Shown piece after piece: positions 46,766-55,780 of a stretch of DNA of 64,000 nt; the stretch's first letter is position 1, and the number at the start of each line of letters is the position of its first letter. Under the pieces are notes generated by a model, which saw nothing but the letters and a program-made list of their open reading frames with translations, searched no databases and had not been told where the DNA came from. Position numbers and translations under genes: made by a program. Origin of the DNA: Flammeovirga aprica JL-4 (GTDB lineage: Bacteria; Bacteroidota; Bacteroidia; Cytophagales; Flammeovirgaceae). The stretch covers positions 89,652 to 153,651 of the forward strand of contig NZ_JABANE010000005.1 of NCBI RefSeq assembly GCF_012844305.1. The letters are read 5' to 3'.

Positions 46766-47110
46766 ATGCTAACAGATGTAGATTTTGATGGACTTTATGA
46801 CATCGCCGATGGTGATGAGGAATTTTTATTTTCTATTCTTTTAGTCATCGAAAAAAATTTGAAAGAGTACCCTTCAGAAATGACGGCTTTATTAAACAAT
46901 AATGCCATCCTTGAATTTGGGAAAAAGGCGCATAAGCTAAAATCAAGTACCGCTTACCTTGGACATCAAGAATTAGAGGAGCTATTGATCTTCATGGAAG
47001 ACGCTCTTAATCATGAAAAAACAGAGCTGGAAGAAAAATTGAAACAGCTCACAATGCTTTCTGAAGCTGTACTTGTCAATATTCATAAGAAAATTGAAGA
47101 ATTATCTTAA
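46766..47110 (+). CDS. Hpt-domain phosphotransfer protein
   Basis: The 114-residue all-helical protein has a histidine phosphotransfer domain with AHKLKSSTAYLG, where His56 is the phosphorylated residue. Flanking helices are EEFLFSILLVIEKNLKEYP and LEELLIFMEDALN. Such free Hpt proteins relay phosphate between a hybrid kinase and a response regulator. Neither partner is encoded nearby. It follows the queuosine transporter gene by 49 bases. Confidence 0.85.
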   Translation: MLTDVDFDGLYDIADGDEEFLFSILLVIEKNLKEYPSEMTALLNNNAILEFGKKAHKLKSSTAYLGHQELEELLIFMEDALNHEKTELEEKLKQLTMLSEAVLVNIHKKIEELS

Positions 47111-47151
47111 AATTTAGAGATTGTTTTCAATAATTATTTAAAGAATACCCT

Positions 47152-47268
47152 AAAGTTCACGAACTTTGTGCTTTGAATAAGTACTTGGACGGGAACACCC
47201 TTTTGTTTTTGTGAGATACTATTCAAAATCTATGAATTTCATAGAGTGTTTTACTGCCGTGTTGGCAG
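47152..47268 (+). promoter_or_regulatory. Three small palindromes in the leader of the RsuA/RluB gene
   Basis: AAAGTTC/GAACTTT (47152-47167, 2-base loop), CTATGAA/TTCATAG (47230-47244, 1-base loop) and CTGCC/GGCAG (47254-47268) lie in the 183-base gap before the pseudouridine synthase start. The first two are perfect 7-bp inverted repeats and could be protein-binding sites or leader structure. Confidence 0.35.
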
Positions 47269-47293
47269 CATGTTGAATTTCTAATTTATTTAG

Positions 47294-48346
47294 ATGAAAA
47301 AGCGTACTCCTAATTCAGGAAAATCAAACTTGAGTCCTTTCAAAAAGTTCATCAAGGAAAAACCAAAAAGAGAGACATTCTCTGAAAAACCAGCTCCAAG
47401 AAGAAAACCAGGCAAAAAGCTAGAAGAAAAGCTTAAAGCTAAAAAAGATCAGAAAATCAGAGAAACGGTATACGGGTCATCTGATAAGCAAATCAAAAAG
47501 CCTGTTTATGATGTAAAAAAAGTGATTTCTGTGGCTAAAAAAGTGAAGGAGGAAAGTGAAGAAATTAAACCAAAGAAAACCAACGAGGTACGATTAAATA
47601 AATATATTTCTAATGCAGGAGTTTGTTCAAGAAGGGAAGCGGACAAGCTGATTGCTGAGGGTCTTGTAAAAATCAATGGCGAAGTAGTGACAGAAATGGG
47701 CTACAAGGTACAGCCTAATGACAGAGTAGAATATGACGGAAAACTTTTGAAGAAAGAACAATATGTTTATGTTCTTTTGAATAAGCCAAGAGGTTTTATT
47801 ACTACCACAAAAGATCCGTTGGAAAGAAAAACGGTAATGCAGTTGGTGCAAAATGCTTGTGAAGAACGCATCTATCCTGTAGGTCGTTTGGACAGAAACA
47901 CTACCGGCTTGTTGTTATTTACCAATGATGGAGAATTTGCAACAAAAGTAGCTCACCCTTCAAGTAACACACAGAAAATTTACCGCGTTGAGTTGGATCA
48001 ACCTTTAAAAGAGGAAGATGAAATGGCATTGCGTGATCGTAAATTTGAATTAGAAGACGGTTCTCCTTACATCGATGGTTTGTCAGTCAACGAAGACGAC
48101 CGCAGAGAAATTGGTATCGAGCTTCACTCAGGTAAAAACAGAATTGTAAGAAGAATTTTCGAACACTTCGGTTATACAGTTGAAGTCTTGGACAGAACAG
48201 TGCTTGCTGGTTTAACAAAAAAAGACCTTCCTAGAGGAAAGTGGAGATACTTATCAGAGCAAGAAATGATTTCATTGAAATACCTTTCTGGTTTGGATAA
48301 AAAGAAAAAGAAGCCGGCAAAAGATAAAGGTAAAAAGAGAAGATAG
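47294..48346 (+). CDS. RsuA/RluB-family rRNA pseudouridine synthase
   Basis: The 350-residue protein has a long lysine-rich N-terminal extension (about 1-100), an S4 RNA-binding domain at about 101-150 (VRLNKYISNAGVCSRREADK, then LIAEGLVKINGEVV), and a catalytic domain with YPVGRLDRNTTGLLLFTNDG, where Asp200 is the nucleophile. NRIVRRIFEHFGYTVEVLDR is the family's C-terminal signature. It resembles RluB, which modifies 23S rRNA, more than RsuA, because of its length and the basic extension. The C-terminal end is again lysine-rich (KKKKKPAKDKGKKRR). Confidence 0.9.
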   Translation: MKKRTPNSGKSNLSPFKKFIKEKPKRETFSEKPAPRRKPGKKLEEKLKAKKDQKIRETVYGSSDKQIKKPVYDVKKVISVAKKVKEESEEIKPKKTNEVRLNKYISNAGVCSRREADKLIAEGLVKINGEVVTEMGYKVQPNDRVEYDGKLLKKEQYVYVLLNKPRGFITTTKDPLERKTVMQLVQNACEERIYPVGRLDRNTTGLLLFTNDGEFATKVAHPSSNTQKIYRVELDQPLKEEDEMALRDRKFELEDGSPYIDGLSVNEDDRREIGIELHSGKNRIVRRIFEHFGYTVEVLDRTVLAGLTKKDLPRGKWRYLSEQEMISLKYLSGLDKKKKKPAKDKGKKRR

Positions 48347-48370
48347 GTAATTTTATATCTCATATTATAG

Positions 48371-48417
48371 ATCCTGATTTTGAATATTAGAAATGATGTT
48401 CGAAATCAGGATTTTTT
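48371..48417 (+). terminator. Terminator after the RsuA/RluB gene
   Basis: ATCCTGATTT (48371-48380) and AAATCAGGAT (48403-48412) form a perfect 10-bp stem with a 22-base loop, followed by a T-run. Confidence 0.75.
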
Positions 48418-48448
48418 GTAAATTGAGAATGAATCTATAATATTTATC

Positions 48449-48757
48449 ATGCAAAAGATTTTAAAAAATAAAATAAGTGACTTACAGTCGATTTGCTCAA
48501 ATTTGGGAGTAAAAAGACTTTACGCATTTGGTTCAGTAGTTTCAAATGACTTTACTGCAGAAAGCGATATTGACTTTTTAATTTCGTTTGTGGATAAGCT
48601 AAGTATTGAAGAGTATACAGATAACTACTTTAAATTACATTATAAACTGCAGGATTTATTTAACCGAAAAATTGACTTAGTTACAGAAAGGACATTGTCG
48701 AATCCTTATTTTATTGAGAGTATTAATGAATCAAAAGAGTTGATTTATGAAGCGTGA
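48449..48757 (+). CDS. MntA-like minimal nucleotidyltransferase antitoxin
   Basis: The 102-residue protein is a minimal nucleotidyltransferase. FGSVVSNDFTAESDIDFLIS gives the GS motif (Gly28-Ser29) and the metal-binding Asp40 and Asp42; KIDLVTER supplies the third Asp (Asp76). In the type VII (MNT/HEPN) toxin-antitoxin class this partner adds AMP to the HEPN toxin and inactivates it. It overlaps the HEPN gene by 11 bases. Confidence 0.87.
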   Translation: MQKILKNKISDLQSICSNLGVKRLYAFGSVVSNDFTAESDIDFLISFVDKLSIEEYTDNYFKLHYKLQDLFNRKIDLVTERTLSNPYFIESINESKELIYEA

Positions 48758-49073
48758 GGTAAAGAAATATCTATATGATATAAAAGTTTCAATTTATGAG
48801 TATTTAGGTGAAAAGCGTGATTTTAAATTTTACTTGCAAAACAAATTGTTAAGAAGAGGGGTTGAAAGAGAAATTGAAATAATCGGTGAAGCAACAAATA
48901 GAATACTCAAATTGGATAAGGATATAAAAATTGAGAATGCACGACAAATTGTGGATACTAGGAATTGGGTAATTCATGGATATGATAAGGTTGATGATGT
49001 TGTGATTTGGGGAATTGTTACTAATCATTTGCCGAAACTTAAAATGGAGGTAGAGTCAATGCTAAATGACTAG
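48747..49073 (+). CDS. HEPN-domain toxin (DUF86 family), partner of MNT
   Basis: The 108-residue helical protein has the HEPN nuclease motif R-x4-H-x-Y in RNWVIHGYDKVD (Arg72, His77, Tyr79), the exact form found in HepT toxins, whose Tyr is the target of the MNT partner. Upstream helices EREIEIIGEATNRILKLDK are typical of DUF86. HepT cleaves tRNA or mRNA when not modified. The 225 bases downstream show no feature I can name. Confidence 0.88.
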   Translation: MKREVKKYLYDIKVSIYEYLGEKRDFKFYLQNKLLRRGVEREIEIIGEATNRILKLDKDIKIENARQIVDTRNWVIHGYDKVDDVVIWGIVTNHLPKLKMEVESMLND

Positions 49074-49297
49074 ACTATTACTAAAAACAACAACCTTCCC
49101 TCTTCTATTTACAAATATTCCACTAATCAGGCTTCTCTATTGAAAAATCTACTGTTATAATGGACTTTTAGCATTGAAAAGATGTATTTTTATATTCATT
49201 AATAAACTATACAAACGTGGTATTCGGAATTATCTCAGATCTTATCTTTTTTTTATGATTATCTCTCGCTTACCACAATCAAAAAATTCACTGTTAT

Positions 49298-50638
49298 ATG
49301 GACAAAGTCATTGATGTACCCGACTTAGGAGTACCAAGAATAGTAATTGTCGGAGGAGGTTTTGGAGGATTAGAATTCGTGAGAAACCTAAAAAAGACAG
49401 ACTTCCAAGTAGTCTTATTAGACAGGAATAACTATCATACTTTTCAACCATTATTGTATCAAGTAGCTACCGCAGGTTTAGAACCTGATTCCATTTCATT
49501 TCCAATTCGAAAACTTTTTCACGGCTTTTCTAATTTTTATTTCCGATTAGCAGTTGTACAAAAAGTAGATATTGAAGGCAGTAGAGTACTCACTGATATT
49601 GGCGAATTAAAATATGACCACCTTGTGATTGCTTCAGGATCTAGAACAAATTTCTTTGGAGACGAAAAAATCAAATATCACTGTATGCCTTTGAAGACAG
49701 TGGTGCAATCACTACAGTTAAGAAGCCTTTTATTACAAAACTTTGAGCAAGCACTTCAAACAAAAGACCTTCAAGAACGTTCTGCATTAATGAACTTTGT
49801 GATTGTTGGTGGTGGACCTACAGGGGTAGAGTTGGCAGGAGCGATTTCAGAATTGAAAAAATATGTGCTTCCTGTTGATTATCCTGAATTGGATGTGCGA
49901 AGAATGGAAGTGCACTTGGTAGATGCAGGAGATAGAGTATTGAATGCTTTATCACCAAAGTCATCTCAGAGTTCTCAGAAGTACCTTAAGAAATTGGGTG
50001 TTATTTTACATCAAAATACTTTTGTAACAAGTTATGATGGGGAAGTAGCAACGACTAAAAAAGGTGATCAAGATGGTGTGATCTACTCAAGAAATTTAAT
50101 TTGGTCAGCGGGTGTAGAAGGAAATTCACCAAAAGGACTAGATGCCTCTTTAATTACGGAGAGAGGAAATCGAATTTTAGTGGATGAATATAGTAAAGTG
50201 CTGGGGCAGGAAAATGTATATGCAGTAGGTGATGTTGCATGTATGAAAACAGAGGAATATCCTAATGGACATCCTATGGTAGCACCAGGAGCAATGCAGC
50301 AGGCTACTCAATTGGCGAAGAACTTTAAGAACGAAGCAGCAGGGAAGGAGAAAAAGGCTTTTGTCTATAATGACAAAGGAAGTATGGCCACAATTGGTAA
50401 GAATAAGGCTGTAGTTGAGGTAGGAAATTTTAAAAGTTCAGGTCCTTTTGCATGGTTTATATGGATGTTTGTCCATATTATGTCTTTGCTTGGTATGAGG
50501 AACAAATCTATTGTATTTATCAACTGGTTCTGGAATTACTTGAATTATGATAGGTCTAACCGATTGATAACAAATAGATTCAGTAAAGAAGAACGAAAAC
50601 AGATGAGAGATCAGGGCAAAGCAGGTGTTGTGATTTAA
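49298..50638 (+). CDS. Type II NADH:quinone dehydrogenase
   Basis: The 446-residue flavoprotein has an FAD Rossmann motif IVIVGGGFGGLEFVRNLK (GGGFGG at 19-24), YHTFQPLLYQVATAGLEPDS, and a second nucleotide-binding motif FVIVGGGPTGVELAGAISEL for NADH. VYAVGDVACMKTEEYPNGHP and VAPGAMQQATQLAKNF are conserved in NDH-2. A C-terminal hydrophobic stretch (FAWFIWMFVHIMSLLGMRNK) serves as the membrane anchor. It feeds electrons to the quinone pool without pumping protons. It stands alone upstream of ppc. Confidence 0.9.
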   Translation: MDKVIDVPDLGVPRIVIVGGGFGGLEFVRNLKKTDFQVVLLDRNNYHTFQPLLYQVATAGLEPDSISFPIRKLFHGFSNFYFRLAVVQKVDIEGSRVLTDIGELKYDHLVIASGSRTNFFGDEKIKYHCMPLKTVVQSLQLRSLLLQNFEQALQTKDLQERSALMNFVIVGGGPTGVELAGAISELKKYVLPVDYPELDVRRMEVHLVDAGDRVLNALSPKSSQSSQKYLKKLGVILHQNTFVTSYDGEVATTKKGDQDGVIYSRNLIWSAGVEGNSPKGLDASLITERGNRILVDEYSKVLGQENVYAVGDVACMKTEEYPNGHPMVAPGAMQQATQLAKNFKNEAAGKEKKAFVYNDKGSMATIGKNKAVVEVGNFKSSGPFAWFIWMFVHIMSLLGMRNKSIVFINWFWNYLNYDRSNRLITNRFSKEERKQMRDQGKAGVVI

Positions 50639-50867
50639 TACAGATGTCAGTTAATGCATTGCTAATGATCATTATTTTATAATAAGATAGGTAATTTAGA
50701 TCACCTTAACTATGGTTAAGAATTAAGATATTTGTACCATAAAGAAAGATAAGATTTAAAAATTTATTATAAATCTCAAACTTATTTACTTAATTTGCAA
50801 TCAAACGTAGCTTTGCTTGCGTATTGTGTAAAGAAACAAATTATCTCATAATTAATATAATCGCAGA

Positions 50868-53666
50868 ATGTCTAAAGAAACAGTAGTAACGCCACTGAGC
50901 GCACTAGAAGTTGTCAAAAAGCATCTGGGTAAACCCTACGAAGATCTAGAGTTTTTACTTCAGTGTTTAAAAGAGGTATTAATCGAGAATGGCGAAACAG
51001 AACTAGCAAACGCAATTCCGTGGATTAACGAAGGTACTTCATCCCTTAAAAAAATAGACGAGAAGCATATGCAGCTTTACTCTATCGTATTCCAATTATT
51101 GAATATGGTGGAAGTAAACGGAGCAGTGCAAGCAAGACGTAAGAAAGAAAATGATTTCGGTCTTGCAAGTGTAAAGGGCTTATGGGGTGAAAGATTAAAA
51201 GACTTAAAAAACCAAGGTTATACACAAGAGCAAATTGCTGAGCTTTTACCACAAGTAATGGTTGAGCCTGTATTAACAGCTCACCCAACTGAGGCAAAAA
51301 GATCAACAGTTTTAGAGCACCATAGAACATTGTACTTATTGTTAGTTCAAAGAGAGAACACAATGTACACTGGCATTGAGCAACGCTCTATCAACGCTCA
51401 AATTAAATTAATATTAGATACATTATGGAGAACAGGTGAGATCTTCGTTGAGAAGCCAGATGTAGCTTCTGAAAGAAGAAACGCTGTTCACTACCTTACA
51501 AACGTTTTCCCTGAGGTATTACCTATCTTAGATCAACGTTTCCAACAAGCTTGGGGTGAAGTTGGTTTTGATAAAGACCTTATCAGAAACATCGGAAGCC
51601 GTCCAAGAGTATCTTTCGGTAACTGGGTTGGTGGTGACCGTGACGGACACCCATTAGTAACTCATGAAGTAACTGAAGAAACATTAAGCGTTTTACGTTT
51701 AAATGCTTTTGTATTAATTAGACGTTCGTTATTCAACTTAGTGAAAAAGCTTTCAGTATCTTGTGATATTGAGGATGCTCCAGCAGCATTGCAAGCTCGT
51801 ATCGCTGAGTTACAAAAAGAACTAGGTGAAGATGGCGATCAAGCTATCGCTAGAAACGTAGGTGAAGCATTCAGACAGTTTGTGAACTTATGTTTAGCAA
51901 AATTACCAGTAGACGTAAAAAGAGAGCACGCTGTAGAATTACAGGAGGGCGAAGGTAAATATAGAATGGCTACTGAACTTAAAGCTGATTTGGAATTACT
52001 TCAATCAACTTTAGTAGAGTACGGTGCTACAAGATTGGCTTATTCTTATGTAAATGATGCGATCAGAGTATTAGATACATTCGGATTCCACTTAGCTCGT
52101 CTTGACATCCGTCAAAACAGTGCATTCCACGACAAGGCAATTTCTCAAATCTTAAACGCAGCTTCTTTAGACGGAGATAGCTTCTTAACTTGGTCAGAAG
52201 AGAAGAGAGTAGCGTTTATGAACAACGAATTGCTTTCAAACAGACCATTCACTCACCCATCTACTCAATTGCCAAATGAGGCAAACGCAGTAATTTCTGT
52301 GTACAGAGTAGTAGCGGAGCACGTGAAAAACTATGGTACAGCAGGTATCGGAGCATTCATTATCTCAATGACTCGTTCAGTATCTGACTTGATCGCAGTT
52401 TACTTACTTGCAAGAGAGGCAGGTTTGATGGAGCAAACTCCAGAAGGTTTAGTTTGTAAACTTCCTGTAGTGCCATTATTTGAGACTATCGAGGATTTAG
52501 AAATCTCTCCTCAAGTAATGCAAAGCTTCTTGGATCACCCTATCACTCGTCGTAGCTTAGAATACCAAAAACGTCAAAGCGGAGATAAGAAATTAACGCA
52601 GATGGTAATGGTAGGTTACTCTGATAGTAACAAAGATGGTGGTATCCTTGCTTCACAGTGGGCATTACACCATGCTGAAACTAGCTTATACGAAGTGGGT
52701 GAGCACAGAGGTATTGCTATCAACTTCTTCCACGGTAAGGGTGGTACTATTTCTCGTGGTGCGGGTCCTACTCAGTGGTTTATCCAAGCGTTACCTCACG
52801 GTGGTGTAAACGGTAACTTCCGTTTAACTGAGCAAGGTGAAACAATTGAGCAAAAGTATGCCAACAAAATGAATGCTAGCTACAACATGGAATTGTTATT
52901 AGCAGGTTCAGTAGGTAATACTGTAAAAGATAACTTGGGTAAGAAAGCGAAGCACGAGCTTGAAGGTGTGATCTCATGGATGGCATCAGAAAGTAGAAAC
53001 TTCTATGTGAACTTATTAGAAGATCCTAAGTTTATCAAATTCTATGGTGAGGCGACTCCAATTGATGCGATTGAGTCATCAAGAATTGGTTCACGTCCAG
53101 CACGTAGAACGGGTAGAAGAACATTAGCCGATCTTAGAGCTATTCCTTGGGTATTCTCATGGAGCCAAGCTCGTTTCAATATGACTTCTTGGTACGGTGT
53201 AGGTTATACTTTAGAGAAATTATCTAAAGAAAGACCTGAAGACTTTGCTAAGTTGAAAGAATTGATCAAAACAGACCCATTGATCAGATACGTATTCACT
53301 AACGTTGATACTTCATTAGAAGCTACTGATGAAACTATCATGAAGGATTACGCTGCAATGGTATCAGATAAAGACGTAAAAGATTCTATCTTAACTATGC
53401 TTCTTGAAGAGTTGACAAGAACTAGAAAAATGATGGATAGCTTATTGAAAGAATCATTTGCAGAAAGAAGAAGTAATCATTACTACTCAAGCTTTATCAG
53501 AGCTGAAGCATTAAACCCGCTTCATAAAACTCAAATTAGCTTGTTGAAGAAATGGCGTAAGATGAAGGCGGACGAGAAAGCCAACCCAGAAGATGTGGAG
53601 GCAGTATTGTTCCAATTATTGACTTCAATCAACGCGATTGCATCAGCATTGAGAGCTACTGGTTGA
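50868..53666 (+). CDS. ppc: Phosphoenolpyruvate carboxylase
   Basis: The enzyme adds bicarbonate to PEP to form oxaloacetate, refilling the TCA cycle. The 932 residues match the bacterial type (about 880-930). The catalytic loop EPVLTAHPTEAKRS carries His139; GNWVGGDRDGHP, VMVGYSDSNKDGGILASQWA, FFHGKGGTISRGAGPTQWF and SRPARRTGRRTLADLRAIPW are further active-site blocks. Codon choice is visibly shifted to C-ending codons such as AAC, TTC and CAC compared with its neighbours, which suggests high expression. Confidence 0.96.
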   Translation: MSKETVVTPLSALEVVKKHLGKPYEDLEFLLQCLKEVLIENGETELANAIPWINEGTSSLKKIDEKHMQLYSIVFQLLNMVEVNGAVQARRKKENDFGLASVKGLWGERLKDLKNQGYTQEQIAELLPQVMVEPVLTAHPTEAKRSTVLEHHRTLYLLLVQRENTMYTGIEQRSINAQIKLILDTLWRTGEIFVEKPDVASERRNAVHYLTNVFPEVLPILDQRFQQAWGEVGFDKDLIRNIGSRPRVSFGNWVGGDRDGHPLVTHEVTEETLSVLRLNAFVLIRRSLFNLVKKLSVSCDIEDAPAALQARIAELQKELGEDGDQAIARNVGEAFRQFVNLCLAKLPVDVKREHAVELQEGEGKYRMATELKADLELLQSTLVEYGATRLAYSYVNDAIRVLDTFGFHLARLDIRQNSAFHDKAISQILNAASLDGDSFLTWSEEKRVAFMNNELLSNRPFTHPSTQLPNEANAVISVYRVVAEHVKNYGTAGIGAFIISMTRSVSDLIAVYLLAREAGLMEQTPEGLVCKLPVVPLFETIEDLEISPQVMQSFLDHPITRRSLEYQKRQSGDKKLTQMVMVGYSDSNKDGGILASQWALHHAETSLYEVGEHRGIAINFFHGKGGTISRGAGPTQWFIQALPHGGVNGNFRLTEQGETIEQKYANKMNASYNMELLLAGSVGNTVKDNLGKKAKHELEGVISWMASESRNFYVNLLEDPKFIKFYGEATPIDAIESSRIGSRPARRTGRRTLADLRAIPWVFSWSQARFNMTSWYGVGYTLEKLSKERPEDFAKLKELIKTDPLIRYVFTNVDTSLEATDETIMKDYAAMVSDKDVKDSILTMLLEELTRTRKMMDSLLKESFAERRSNHYYSSFIRAEALNPLHKTQISLLKKWRKMKADEKANPEDVEAVLFQLLTSINAIASALRATG

Positions 53667-53690
53667 TACTTAGCTTGTTTAGCAACAAAA

Positions 53691-53722
53691 AACGATTCTC
53701 TGAAAAGGGAGTCGTTTTTTTT
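53691..53722 (+). terminator. Terminator of ppc
   Basis: AACGATTCTC (53691-53700) pairs with GGGAGTCGTT (53707-53716) with two G-T wobbles, followed by a T-run. Confidence 0.75.
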
Positions 53723-53797
53723 GTATCTACAAAAAATATTTCAAAATAAATTGACTTATTCTATGAAAACCAAAGGATTATGACTACATTTTATTAG

Positions 53798-53955
53798 AGT
53801 ATGTTTGAAACATTTCTTTTAGTAAAAATTCACCCTTTCAGGACGTGAGTTTATTAATTTCATCAACAATAGAACCACTATTTTCTCAGAAATTAATTTC
53901 CTTACAACCTAAAATGGAAAATTTTTACTTCTAAAATATATATTCCAAACATACT
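53798..53955. repeat. 158-bp foldback element, copy B
   Basis: This copy begins AGTATGTTTG and ends CAAACATACT; two flanking bases on each side extend the inverted repeat to 12 bp (AGAGTATGTTTG). It matches copy A at 23657-23814 at 142 of 158 positions by hand. The two bases that differ from copy A in the left end (third and eighth) are mirrored in the right end, so the end pairing is kept. No coding frame is present. It lies between ppc and a hairpin-rich stretch. Confidence 0.75.
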
Positions 53956-53976
53956 CTTGACAATTTCTGAAGAGTA

Positions 53977-54337
53977 AAAGGTCTACCTTGACTTAATACA
54001 TTGTAAACTGAATTTTCGAATATTTTTGTTTATCAGAAATCAAGAAATTTCTGTTGATTTTGTGGGGATGAATGACGCTATAATCTAATATTTACGTCAG
54101 TGAGTTTTCTATCAAATTAGTTTGGTAGTGCTTCCATTGGCCTTGAAGGGAAAAGCGTTAAGAATTTCATGTATTGAGCCGTTTAAAATGATTTTTTTGT
54201 TTGAGCAGAGCGAGTTTAAAATCATTTAGGTGAAAGGAATGGAATTTAGCTTTTGACTTCTAAGCCTTGAATTTTTTGCTTCGTTTTTGTTTCAAGACAA
54301 AAATGAAGAAGAAGGACGTTTGAAAGGTCTACCTTGA
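53977..54337. repeat. Hairpin-rich segment bounded by a 15-bp direct repeat
   Basis: AAAGGTCTACCTTGA occurs at 53977-53991 and 54323-54337. Between the copies are several hairpins: CAGAAAT/ATTTCTG near 54034-54052, CTATCAAA/TTTGGTAG at 54109-54128, AAATGATTTT/AAAATCATTT near 54186-54226, and CTTCGTTTTTGT/ACAAAAATGAAG near 54279-54308. No open frame is convincing. With copy B it fills most of the 777-base gap after ppc. It may be a decayed mobile element or structured RNA. Confidence 0.5.
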
Positions 54338-54443
54338 AAGCATACAAGAATAACAATTGATTGATGAAGAAAACTTTTTTATAATGTATTTATAACTTTC
54401 AAACTACTTCTAAGAACTTTTTTATACATCTATTTTTAACCTG

Positions 54444-54920
54444 ATGAAAACATTACTTCTTATAAGACACGCAGAAGCTGAGAGTGCTTACTTCGGTGTA
54501 GATGACAGGCGAAGAGAGCTAACACAAGCAGGCTTTACACAGGCTGTACATCTTGGTAAAAAAATAGCCTCTGGCAATTTCCAGCCTGAAATTATGTTTT
54601 ATTCTGATGCAGTCAGAACCACTACCACAACACAATTGATCCTTGAGCAATTAGATATGCCACAGGAAGCGATTTTTGTGGAACCATCATTTTATGAAGC
54701 AAACGTAGGAAGATTACTTGATTTTATTAATCAGAGAGCAGATCAAGGAGATAGCTTGGCGATTGTAGGGCACAATCCTGCCATTAGTTTTCTAGCAGAA
54801 TATCTTACAGGTGATGTTATAGGAAACTTATCACCTGCAGATGCTGTGGTTATTACTTTTGATTTGGACTCATGGGAGTTAGTCTCACAAGCCACAGGAA
54901 CGCTATTGACGAGGTTATAA
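54444..54920 (+). CDS. SixA-like histidine phosphatase
   Basis: The 158-residue protein has the histidine-phosphatase catalytic set: LLLIRHAEAES with Arg8 and His9 (phospho-accepting), Arg58 in SDAVRTTTT, and IVGHNP with His110. The short length and motif spacing match SixA, which dephosphorylates phosphohistidine of Hpt or PTS proteins. A free Hpt protein is encoded at 46766-47110, but linkage is only a possibility. The 3' end overlaps the convergent HAD gene by 6 bases. Confidence 0.87.
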   Translation: MKTLLLIRHAEAESAYFGVDDRRRELTQAGFTQAVHLGKKIASGNFQPEIMFYSDAVRTTTTTQLILEQLDMPQEAIFVEPSFYEANVGRLLDFINQRADQGDSLAIVGHNPAISFLAEYLTGDVIGNLSPADAVVITFDLDSWELVSQATGTLLTRL

Positions 54921-55697
54921 CTCTTCTAATAACGTATTTAAAATATTAAAGTCATCCACAATTATATCAGGTTGTACGATGGCTTTTTCTGTTAATTCTT
55001 TTCTGTATTTTCCAGTTTTAACTTGAATAGCAGTTAACTGTGCTTCTTTGGCTCCTTGAATATCTCCAATGATATCATCGCCAATCATAAGCAGTTCACT
55101 CGCATTTAGTCCTATTTTCTGAATGGCTGATTCGTAAAAAGATTTATCGGGCTTGCCAATACATACAGAAGTAGTGGAAGTAGCAAATTCTAATCCTTTG
55201 ATAAAAGCACCAATATCAATGCGGAGTCCTTCGCTTGCTTTCCAGAATCTACCATGATGTAAACCGATAACCTTACTACCGTTCATCACTTTTAAGAAAA
55301 GCTCATTCATGAGTTCATAATCCCAGTTTTTGCCGATGTCACCGACTACAATTGCTTCAGGATTTTCAATATTCTGCTCTATCTTTTCATAGATCATTTC
55401 CTTGATAGAAGAACTTGCAAGTACCTGTGCATTTTTGAAATTATGTTTTACAAGGTAATCTCTAGTAGCCAAAGGAGGGCTCAACACCTCATCTTCCTGA
55501 AGTGGAATTCCCATTTTTTCTAATTTGTGAAACAGTTCGTGGGATGTGATACCGGATGTGTTAGTAACAAATAAGAAAGGGTAACCTTTTTGTTTTAGTG
55601 CTTTAATGGTATCCACAACGCCTTCAATCAGTACTCCATCATTGTAGAGTACCCCGTCTAAATCACAGAGGATACCGTTAATATGTTTTAAATCCAT
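54915..55697 (-). CDS. HAD-superfamily IIA phosphatase (NagD-like)
   Basis: The 260-residue protein has HAD motif I ILCDLDGVLYNDG (Asp12 and Asp14), motif II FLFVTNTSGITS, motif III Lys in the C-terminal part CIGKPDKSFYESA, and motif IV MIGDDIIGDIQGAKEA. The large cap between motifs II and III and the GDDIIGDIQ block are typical of the NagD/PGPase-like IIA class. The substrate is a small phosphate ester that cannot be named. The ATG at 55697 is chosen over an upstream Met at 55742 that adds a basic segment outside the family start. Confidence 0.85.
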   Translation of the reverse strand: MDLKHINGILCDLDGVLYNDGVLIEGVVDTIKALKQKGYPFLFVTNTSGITSHELFHKLEKMGIPLQEDEVLSPPLATRDYLVKHNFKNAQVLASSSIKEMIYEKIEQNIENPEAIVVGDIGKNWDYELMNELFLKVMNGSKVIGLHHGRFWKASEGLRIDIGAFIKGLEFATSTTSVCIGKPDKSFYESAIQKIGLNASELLMIGDDIIGDIQGAKEAQLTAIQVKTGKYRKELTEKAIVQPDIIVDDFNILNTLLEEL

Positions 55698-55780
55698 GGA
55701 TATAAGTTGTATTTTTCTAATTTTAACTAAACATAACATCAAACGGTAAATTCAAACAATGATACTACTTACCTATGTTG

